From an uncultured Acetatifactor sp. (lineage in GTDB: Bacteria > Bacillota > Clostridia > Lachnospirales > Lachnospiraceae), in the NCBI GenBank assembly GCA_910586775.1, contig CAJUJN010000131.1, positions 1-6,889 of the forward strand: a DNA stretch of 6,889 bases. Reading direction: 5' to 3'. The position numbers and the translations under genes are program-made. Shown piece by piece: positions 1 through 4,760 of the stretch (position 1 is its first letter; every line of letters starts with the position of its first letter). The notes under the pieces are model-generated. The model worked only from the letters and a program-made list of their open reading frames with translations, was not told the origin of the DNA and ran no database searches.

Positions 1-42
1 TCTTACATTATAAAAGGCTTTAAATTTTGAGCGATAATTTTC
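1..42. other. AT-rich junction sequence next to truncated cellulase
   Basis: These 42 bases contain only 10 G or C, far less than the cellulase gene that ends beside them. The cellulase reading frame hits a stop at 43-45 exactly where this AT-rich DNA begins, and nothing in the 42 bases translates to GH5 sequence. I infer that another element, perhaps an insertion sequence or a deletion end, joins here. No terminal repeat or transposase can be seen because the window ends, so the nature of the joined DNA is unknown. Confidence 0.35.
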
Positions 43-933
43 CTACAGTTCCTTAGTGTATTCCGCATATTCTTCCGCAATCTCCCCGAAGAACTCCTTT
101 GCCTCCTCCAGGTAAGTATTGGGATTGCCGTCCGACAGAATATGCCAGTCGATGATCACATACATGCCGCAGTCCGTGGCACAGGATACGCCGTCCCTTA
201 TCAATTCCTTCAGTTCGTCCTGGTTTCCGCCCGTGCAGTAACCGCCGTATTCCGCGGTATACATGGCAAGGCGCACTACGTTCATTCCCCATTCTTCCCT
301 AAACTGCCGGAAACACGCCGCATTGACATACTCGGGATACCAGGCAAGGCCGTGGGTGCTGATTCCTTTGAGCTGCACAGGCGTGCCCCGTGAATCCATC
401 AGCTGTGTCCCTATTACCTTCAGTGCTCCGGGCAATCCAGGTTCCTTTTCCGTATCGTCTGCTGCTCCCGAAACCCGGCCATCTGTCCCGTTCTTTACCT
501 CTGTGTCTCCTTGAATGCTGCCATTCCCGGCTGCAGAATCCTGCGATGCTGCCTCAGACTTTGTCTCCGAATTTCCTGCCCTATCTCCGGACTGTACCCC
601 TGCATTTTTGCCTGCCTCCTGGTTCTGTCCTTCCGGACCTGCTGCCTCCCCATCAACCAACACGCCTGCACCGTTGCCTGCTTCCCCGGCAGTCATGGCA
701 TCCTGAGCTCCATCCTGCCCCTCTCCGGCGGCTGTGCCATCTCGAGACCCTTTCGGCCCCTCTCCGACAGCTGCGCCAGCCCATTCTCCTTCCGGGCCTC
801 CCTCTCCCGCCTCCTCAGATCCCGTTTCCCCAGCAAAATCCATTCCTGTCTGCCTGTCCATTCTCCCGCCGCATCCTGAAAGCGCTATCACACATAGCGC
901 CATTATACTGTAAATAAAGAGCCTCTTGCACAT
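43..933 (-). CDS. Lipoprotein endoglucanase, GH5_2 type, truncated in the catalytic domain
   Basis: This would be a surface-anchored beta-1,4-glucanase cleaving cellulose or mixed beta-glucans outside the cell. The 296-residue product starts MCKRLF, has a lipobox LSGC (Cys21), and then a low-complexity linker rich in Gly, Glu, Ala, Asp and Asn (about 24-167). A GH5 domain begins near residue 171 (VIGTQLMDSRGTPVQLKGIS). GH5_2 landmarks are STHGLAWYPEYV, VVRLAMYTAEYGGY (conserved Arg about 221) and VIIDWHILSDGNPN (conserved His about 264). The frame ends YTKEL-stop just before the expected NVIYEIxNEPNG, so the acid/base Glu, the nucleophile Glu and about half of the barrel are missing. The product is almost certainly inactive and is probably a pseudogene. 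The ATG at 931-933 is chosen over an ATG nine codons upstream because GGGGGAG lies a few bases before it. A sigma-70 promoter precedes the gene. Confidence 0.85.
   Translation of the reverse strand: MCKRLFIYSIMALCVIALSGCGGRMDRQTGMDFAGETGSEEAGEGGPEGEWAGAAVGEGPKGSRDGTAAGEGQDGAQDAMTAGEAGNGAGVLVDGEAAGPEGQNQEAGKNAGVQSGDRAGNSETKSEAASQDSAAGNGSIQGDTEVKNGTDGRVSGAADDTEKEPGLPGALKVIGTQLMDSRGTPVQLKGISTHGLAWYPEYVNAACFRQFREEWGMNVVRLAMYTAEYGGYCTGGNQDELKELIRDGVSCATDCGMYVIIDWHILSDGNPNTYLEEAKEFFGEIAEEYAEYTKEL
882..900. repeat. 19-bp perfect palindrome inside signal-peptide codons
   Basis: GCGCTAT (882-888) and ATAGCGC (894-900) are perfect inverted repeats around a 5-base loop. They fall in the codons for the hydrophobic core of the cellulase signal peptide (A-L-C-V-I-A-L). 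In mRNA this makes a 7-bp hairpin about 33 bases after the start codon. It could affect early translation or be chance. The solute-binding lipoprotein gene has a longer palindrome at the matching place (6104-6144). Confidence 0.5.
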
Positions 934-937
934 GACT

Positions 938-945
938 TCTCCCCC
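938..945 (-). promoter_or_regulatory. Ribosome binding site of the cellulase gene
   Basis: On the minus strand GGGGGAGA lies four bases before the ATG at 931-933. It decides the start: the upstream in-frame ATG at 958-960 has no comparable site, and starting there would put extra non-signal residues before the signal peptide. Confidence 0.7.
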
Positions 946-972
946 ACAAATGTCCACCAAATATCCTGCTTA

Positions 973-997
973 CCGAAGCTGTTACAGCCCCTTTCGG
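973..997 (-). promoter_or_regulatory. Hairpin at the predicted 5' end of the cellulase mRNA
   Basis: CCGAA (973-977) pairs with TTCGG (993-997), and inside it GCTG (978-981) pairs with CAGC (985-988), with an unpaired 4-base bulge. The predicted transcription start, about 7 bases after the -10, falls at about 998, so the RNA would begin at the foot of this hairpin. Such 5' stem-loops can stabilise mRNA. The pairing is seen; the role is inferred. Confidence 0.4.
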
Positions 998-1004
998 CAA
1001 ATTC

Positions 1005-1033
1005 AGTATACCACAACCCGTTTCCTGCGGCAA
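1005..1033 (-). promoter_or_regulatory. Sigma-70 type promoter of the cellulase gene
   Basis: Reading the minus strand, TTGCCG (plus 1028-1033) and TATACT (plus 1005-1010) are separated by exactly 17 bases. They match the -35 and -10 consensus at 4 and 5 of 6 positions. The start codon is about 65 bases beyond the predicted transcription start. The truncated cellulase gene is therefore probably still transcribed. Confidence 0.6.
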
Positions 1034-1055
1034 GGCATACCTTGAAGGTGTGCCT
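1033..1055. promoter_or_regulatory. 23-bp near-perfect palindrome abutting the -35: likely operator
   Basis: Arms AGGCATACCTT (1033-1043) and AAGGTGTGCCT (1045-1055) are inverted repeats around one central G, with a single mismatched pair in 11. The palindrome touches the upstream edge of the -35 element of the cellulase promoter, where an activator or repressor dimer could bind. A transcription-factor site is the natural reading. It lies upstream of the predicted transcription start, so an RNA hairpin of that transcript is unlikely. The factor is unknown. Confidence 0.5.
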
Positions 1056-1164
1056 CCTCCTGCTCTCGTTACTTCCGCCTTCGTTTACCATTTTTACTGC
1101 CATTTCAACATCAATTCCTCCGAAAATCCTTCTTCTGGAAATTGATGGCTCAATAATTTCTATA

Positions 1165-1194
1165 TCCCCAAAAATTCTATCATTTCCCCAAAAA
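1165..1194. repeat. Pair of 10-bp direct repeats spaced 20 bp
   Basis: TCCCCAAAAA occurs at 1165-1174 and again at 1185-1194, start to start exactly 20 bp, about two helical turns. This puts both copies on the same face of DNA, the geometry used by dimeric response regulators of the LytTR/AgrA kind. The sequence is not their known consensus. The repeats lie about 130 bp upstream of the cellulase -35. They could be chance in a low-complexity stretch. Confidence 0.35.
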
Positions 1195-1239
1195 GACTTC
1201 TAAAAATTCCAAACAGCCAATTGACCCCGCAGCCATTTC

Positions 1240-1700
1240 ACGATAAAATAACCTGAACACCCCCGACTGCGGTTTTCTGTTGGAAAAATTTGATGAACAT
1301 CCGGCATGGACTGACGAAAGGCTCCCGGGAGAATTCACGGCTGTAGCCCGCAAAGATGCGAAAAGCCGGTAACCGCAGGCACCCTGTCCTCAAACCGGGC
1401 GCTTGCAGCCCCATAACTCTCACTGAAGCATCTCCCCCTTCTCTCCTGGAAAATGTGCTTCCATCACCGTCCGTCATCATGGCGAACGATCTGACAGGCA
1501 TCCAAAAAAGCAGGTACAGGAATCCTTATACTCCCTGTATTCCGCCGCATATTCCAGAACGGCAAACAGTATGGCAGGCCTCCGGGCCGTACACGCAGAA
1601 CCCCACCTCCCTCAGCCCCCATTTGGAGGCGGACTGGGCGGACAGCCCGCCCATTAGGATTGTTCGTATCTGTCGGTTTGTATCTATCCCGGAAAATCCT
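1240..1700. other. Long stretch without a convincing gene
   Basis: Open frames here on both strands are short, lack a good RBS and translate to unlike-protein sequence rich in Pro, Ser, Arg and Cys. I recognise no riboswitch core, tRNA or known RNA. One perfect 7-bp hairpin (TGGGCGG 1635-1641, CCGCCCA 1647-1653, loop ACAGC) and an inverted TACAGG/CCTGTA pair near 1514-1540 are visible. The stretch may be a decayed gene or remnant intergenic DNA around the insertion of the Rpn-like gene. Confidence 0.4.
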
Positions 1701-1701
1701 C

Positions 1702-1730
1702 TTGCATTTCCCCTCATATCATGCTACTCT
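1702..1730 (+). promoter_or_regulatory. Possible promoter for the Rpn-like gene
   Basis: TTGCAT (1702-1707) and TACTCT (1725-1730) are 17 bp apart, and TGC directly precedes the -10, giving an extended -10. The -10 matches only three of six consensus bases, so this is weak. If used, the leader of the 1994 gene would be about 255 bases long and would hold three hairpins. Confidence 0.25.
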
Positions 1731-1766
1731 AAATACAGGCAATGAATTCAAATCCAACAGTCATTC

Positions 1767-1784
1767 AAAGGCCGTCCGGCCTTT
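1767..1784. terminator. Short perfect hairpin, possible weak terminator or leader element
   Basis: AAAGGCC (1767-1773) and GGCCTTT (1778-1784) form a 7-bp stem with loop GTCC. On the plus strand CTGT follows, so there is no proper run of T, and the minus strand has none either. It might act as a bidirectional weak terminator or belong to the structured region in front of the Rpn-like gene. Confidence 0.3.
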
Positions 1785-1799
1785 CTGTAACAGGACAAT

Positions 1800-1826
1800 C
1801 GGAATCCGCATAAAACGCAGATTCCG
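1800..1826. repeat. Hairpin-forming inverted repeat
   Basis: CGGAATC (1800-1806) and GATTCCG (1820-1826) are perfect 7-bp inverted repeats, with a further GC/GC pair possible inside. It is the middle one of three hairpins upstream of the Rpn-like gene. Confidence 0.4.
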
Positions 1827-1886
1827 TCTCATCGAACTTCTTGCTGGGCGGGAGCCTTTATCCCATGGAAAGTAAAATGTAACCAA

Positions 1887-1915
1887 CGCAGGAAGGGAGA
1901 CGCGCCTTTCCTGCG
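1887..1915 (+). promoter_or_regulatory. Hairpin in the leader of the Rpn-like gene
   Basis: CGCAGGAA (1887-1894) pairs perfectly with TTCCTGCG (1908-1915). GG and CC extend the stem after one bulged T, leaving an 8-base loop. It lies about 80 bases before the ATG at 1994. The stem holds AGGAAGG, but that motif is too far from the start to be its RBS. Role unknown; it could also mark an element boundary. Confidence 0.4.
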
Positions 1916-1993
1916 AAGCCGTTTGGGCGTCGAAATTTTGCCGGAAGATGCAGGATTTCGCCGTTATGCGCCTGAGAGAGGAAATGGAATTGT

Positions 1994-3169
1994 ATGAAAG
2001 AAAACAGAACAAAGACAAAAAGAACCAGGCAGACACATAAAAAGAAACCAGTTCCTGCGAAGGGAAAAGGTGTCGCTTACCAGAGCAAAGATATCATTAG
2101 CAAAGAATTGGCCGAATCTTTCAAGGGAAAGGCTTTCCGGGTTTACGGACTGGACCTGCCGGAAATCAGGACTGTGCTGCCAACCAACATACCGACAATC
2201 AGGGCAAACGAGCTGCGGCTGGACAATCTGTTCGAGCTTGCGGACAGTACCGTGGCCATAGTTGACTACGAAAGCAAATACCGGAAAAAAGACATGATAA
2301 AATACCTGAATTATCTGACAGGAATAGCCAACCGCTATCTGAAGGAGAAAAAAGACTGCCCGGCGCTCCGCATGATCGTCATATACACCGGGGATATCGA
2401 ACGAAAAAATGTATCCGCCGAATACAATATCGGGGCAGTCAAAGTGACTTTGGAACCCGCTTTCCTCTCGGAACTGGATTCCGGCAGAATATATCAGCAT
2501 TTGAAATGCAAAGTAGAAAAGAAGGAACCTTTAGACGAAGAGGAACTGATGGAATTCATCATACTGCCCCTCTCCTACCGGAAGCGCGCTGAGAAAGAAC
2601 AAAAAATACGTGAAACCGTGAAACTGGCGGCAAGGCTCCAGGACAGGCGACAGCAGATCTTTGTACTGTCAGGTATATTGGCTTTCACAGATAAGGTAAT
2701 CGACACGGAAACCGCAAATCATATAAGGAGGATGATCAAGATGACAAAGGTTGGGAGAATCATCGAAGAAGAGAAACGACAGGCAATCGCTGAAGCGGAA
2801 GAAAAAAGCCGCCAGGCATTGGCGCAGGCGATGGCTGAAAAGAAACGGGCGCTGGCCAAAGCGAAAGCTGAAGCCAGACAGGCACTGGCCAAAGTGAAGG
2901 CTGAAAACAAACAGGCACTGGCCAAAGCGGATGCTGAAAACAAACAGGCACTGGCCAAAGCGAAGGCTGAAAACAAACAGGTACTGGCCAAAGCAGAAAC
3001 TGAAAAGAAAAACGAGAAAAAAAGAGCCGATATGCTGCAGCAGGCCGCCAGGGAATCTGTGCTCAAAATGATCCGGAAAAACTACCCAACTGAAGAGATC
3101 GCGTCCATAGTGTCCGTTTTTTCACAAGACGACATAGAATCGATGCGGAAGGAAGTGACATATTCCTGA
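1994..3169 (+). CDS. Rpn-like PD-(D/E)XK nuclease/putative transposase with hendecad repeats
   Basis: The 391-residue protein resembles the Rpn family of recombination-promoting nucleases, cytoplasmic DNA endonucleases of the PD-(D/E)XK fold that are common as multicopy accessory genes in Clostridia. A Lys/Arg-rich basic tail (1-27) comes first. The nuclease-like core follows: RLDNLFEL with Asp77, then VAIVDYESKY, where Asp91-Tyr-Glu93 sits at the usual E-x-Q/K, then KYLNYLTGIANRYL and RMIVIYTGDI. A helical part with FVLSGILAFTDKVI (223-236) leads into six 11-residue repeats (273-338) typified by KQALAKAKAEN, a hendecad coiled coil. The tail YPTEEIASIVSVFSQDDIESM resembles the usual Rpn C-terminus. 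AGAGAGGA lies 12 bases before the ATG, a longish spacing. This is the only clearly intact gene here, the only one on this strand, and its stop lies two bases from the radical SAM remnant. Family assignment is from recognition of the motif order, not from a search. Confidence 0.7.
   Translation: MKENRTKTKRTRQTHKKKPVPAKGKGVAYQSKDIISKELAESFKGKAFRVYGLDLPEIRTVLPTNIPTIRANELRLDNLFELADSTVAIVDYESKYRKKDMIKYLNYLTGIANRYLKEKKDCPALRMIVIYTGDIERKNVSAEYNIGAVKVTLEPAFLSELDSGRIYQHLKCKVEKKEPLDEEELMEFIILPLSYRKRAEKEQKIRETVKLAARLQDRRQQIFVLSGILAFTDKVIDTETANHIRRMIKMTKVGRIIEEEKRQAIAEAEEKSRQALAQAMAEKKRALAKAKAEARQALAKVKAENKQALAKADAENKQALAKAKAENKQVLAKAETEKKNEKKRADMLQQAARESVLKMIRKNYPTEEIASIVSVFSQDDIESMRKEVTYS
2810..3007 (+). 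repeat. Six tandem 33-bp repeats coding an 11-residue coiled-coil unit
   Basis: Six in-frame units of 33 bp run without gaps through codons 273-338. The core CAGGCACTGGCCAAAG recurs unchanged in units 3, 4 and 5, with small changes in units 2 and 6. The near identity at DNA level, including third positions, points to recent duplication by slippage or unequal exchange, so copy number may vary between strains. Confidence 0.85.
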
Positions 3170-3171
3170 CA

Positions 3172-3774
3172 TCATGCCTTATGAGACAGACGAAGATTAT
3201 GATGCCCAGACCGAGCAGATCGGAAGCCTGTCAAAAAATCCGGTGCAGACCGGCAAACCTGTCCTGTGGACAACGGGCAGGAACCTGGACAAGCTGCCCG
3301 AAACCTGCAGCAGCCGGTACAGAATCTGACCGGCGGAAGGTCAATGCAGTTTCCGCAATAGTACGCCTTTCCATTGGCAAAGAAATAATTATTTGTTCCC
3401 GCCCCGCACTGTCCGCCGTACATCGTGCAGTCCCTGGAGCCCCGCCTTACCGGGAGTTCCCTTTCCGCATCAGCCAAAAAATCCCCATACTCCTGCTGTG
3501 AAATCCCATACTTTCCAATCATTCTGGAAAATGTGACCTTTGTGCCGAAGGGCTTGAAAAAAGCGATTACCTTCGCCGCATTTTCCAGACTCTCCCTGCC
3601 GACCGTTGCATTGAAAGTGGGATAGTGTCCCGTAATCTGCTTATAATACTCCACATTTTCCATCGCCCGGCCAAAGGAACCGCATCGGTTCAAATCATAG
3701 AGTTCCCTGTAACCGTCTATGGAAAATCCCACATTTACGCCGTGCTTCTCCAAAAACACCAGTTCCTCTTCCCG
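3172..3774 (-). pseudogene. Radical SAM/SPASM enzyme remnant (N-terminally truncated)
   Basis: Homology begins near REEELVFLEKHGVNVGFSIDGY and runs to the stop at 3172. An open frame extends upstream to 3888, but its first part is unlike protein and overlaps a terminator. Visible are FSIDG, typical of the radical SAM barrel, and FNATVGRES, VTFSRMIGKYGIS and DCTMYGGQC. A SPASM-like auxiliary-cluster pattern follows: Cys, 11 residues, Gly-x4-Cys (YYCGNC), then CTGCCRFRAACPGSCPL and a last Cys. SPASM enzymes mature ribosomal peptides or sulfatases using [4Fe-4S] clusters. The CX3CX2C motif that binds the AdoMet cluster is absent from this frame. In another frame, at about 3810-3824, TRCNLC could be a degraded trace of it. 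There is no promoter or RBS. The fragment cannot be a working radical SAM enzyme. Confidence 0.65.
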
Positions 3775-3886
3775 CTGCACAGAGCGGTTGGGAGACGCAC
3801 ATCGGGGCTGCACAAATTGCAGCGTGTATGCACAAACAAGGCCTGCAGCGATCTGCATTGCATTGGAACAAAGTCTGTAAGCCCAC

Positions 3887-3913
3887 AAAAAAGGAGTGCC
3901 GAAGCACCCCTTT
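3887..3913 (-). terminator. Strong rho-independent terminator of the solute-binding protein gene
   Basis: Read on the minus strand, AAAGGGGTGC, loop TTCG and GCACTCCTTT form a 10-bp stem with one G-U pair, capped by a UUCG tetraloop and running into six T. It lies about 60 bases after the stop at 3972 and thus ends the solute-binding protein transcript. The radical SAM remnant beyond it gets no read-through. Confidence 0.85.
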
Positions 3914-3971
3914 CAAGACCGCCAAAACCAAGGCTGTCGCATTCAGTGACATTCATCAGCTTATTGCAGCA

Positions 3972-4760
3972 TCACTCTTCTGCCATAATCCCTATTCTGC
4001 TTCGGATGATGTCCGTCACCTCTTCCAGACTTTTCTGGCCCGCAAAGTAATATGCCGCTTCCTCCTGAACGATCCGAAGGCCTTCCATGTCCCCTCTCTT
4101 TATCATCCCGGCTCCTTCCACCATCTGCCTGAGACTGTCCGTGTCCTCAGGTCTGGGGGCGAAGACCTCTATTACTTCCCCGTTCGTGTCATAGGTCAAA
4201 ACAGGCGCTTCCCGCTTCCTGCCGTTCCCGTCGCTATACCATTGCACCCTTTCCGCATTTTTCAGCTGCTGTTCAAATCTGTCCCCGTCTACGGAAAAAG
4301 CATAATTGGGGGTTATCTTCTCCTGCCACTCCTGGGTGAAGAAGCTTTCTATAAATTTCCAGGCAGCCTCCTTATGGTGACTCTGGGCACTGACCGCATA
4401 GCAGTTGTCCGGATACAGCATCATGCCGTTTCCCGCCCCTTCCGGATATCCCACAAAAACCGCATCCTCTCCCCACTGGGATTTATGGAACATATAATCC
4501 TCCGGATCCATCAGGGCGAACGCCTCAAACAGAAGCTTCCCATCCTGCCTGAGGGAATCATCGGTGATATAGACTGCTTCTTCCGGCATATATCCCGCCA
4601 GCCTGATATACTTTTCCAACAGTCCGTCCTCCAGGACGGAAGCCCCATCCTCCGGCCCGGCTCCAAGCATGACCGAAAGACAGTATTCCAACATATGGTC
4701 CTTACTGGACATGGTATCCCGCAGCTCTGGCTCCTCCAGGATGCGCAGCAGTTCATCCAC
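3972..4760 (-). CDS. Solute-binding lipoprotein, C-terminal part (out of frame with the N-terminal part)
   Basis: This is the second half of the gene starting at 6204. It holds the C-terminal lobe of a family 1 extracellular solute-binding protein, with typical features such as EAFALMDPEDYMFHKSQWGEDAVFVGYPEG, NCYAVSAQSHHKEAAWKFIESFF and QEWQEKI. Protein homology continues upstream of the nominal GTG (4758-4760) as GGFITKERWAPAGQTWTV, back to the G7 tract at 4807-4813. The GTG is therefore not a true start, and it has no RBS. Dropping one G restores a single protein of about 743 residues. The part ends IGIMAEE-stop and is followed by the terminator. Confidence 0.75.
   Translation of the reverse strand: MDELLRILEEPELRDTMSSKDHMLEYCLSVMLGAGPEDGASVLEDGLLEKYIRLAGYMPEEAVYITDDSLRQDGKLLFEAFALMDPEDYMFHKSQWGEDAVFVGYPEGAGNGMMLYPDNCYAVSAQSHHKEAAWKFIESFFTQEWQEKITPNYAFSVDGDRFEQQLKNAERVQWYSDGNGRKREAPVLTYDTNGEVIEVFAPRPEDTDSLRQMVEGAGMIKRGDMEGLRIVQEEAAYYFAGQKSLEEVTDIIRSRIGIMAEE

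Noticed and set aside
390..917. Plus-strand open frame of 175 codons rich in Pro and Leu
   Set aside because: It is antisense to the Gly/Glu/Ala linker of the cellulase; the composition simply mirrors that linker.
903..1103. Small 66-codon minus-strand frame with GGAGGA upstream
   Set aside because: The GGAGGA is 12 bases from the ATG, the frame runs through the cellulase promoter and its RBS, and I recognise no protein features.
1320..1400. Possible riboswitch-like GC-rich stretch (CCCGCAAAGATGCG, GCCGGTAACCGC)
   Set aside because: I compared it by eye with cobalamin, cyclic-di-GMP and T-box cores and found no matching conserved blocks.
2810..3007. CRISPR-like tandem repeats
   Set aside because: The units are contiguous without spacers, keep the reading frame and encode a coiled coil.
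2719..3066. Minus-strand frame with Ala/Ser/Cys/Leu repeats resembling a membrane protein
   Set aside because: It is the antisense image of the 33-bp repeats of the Rpn-like gene.
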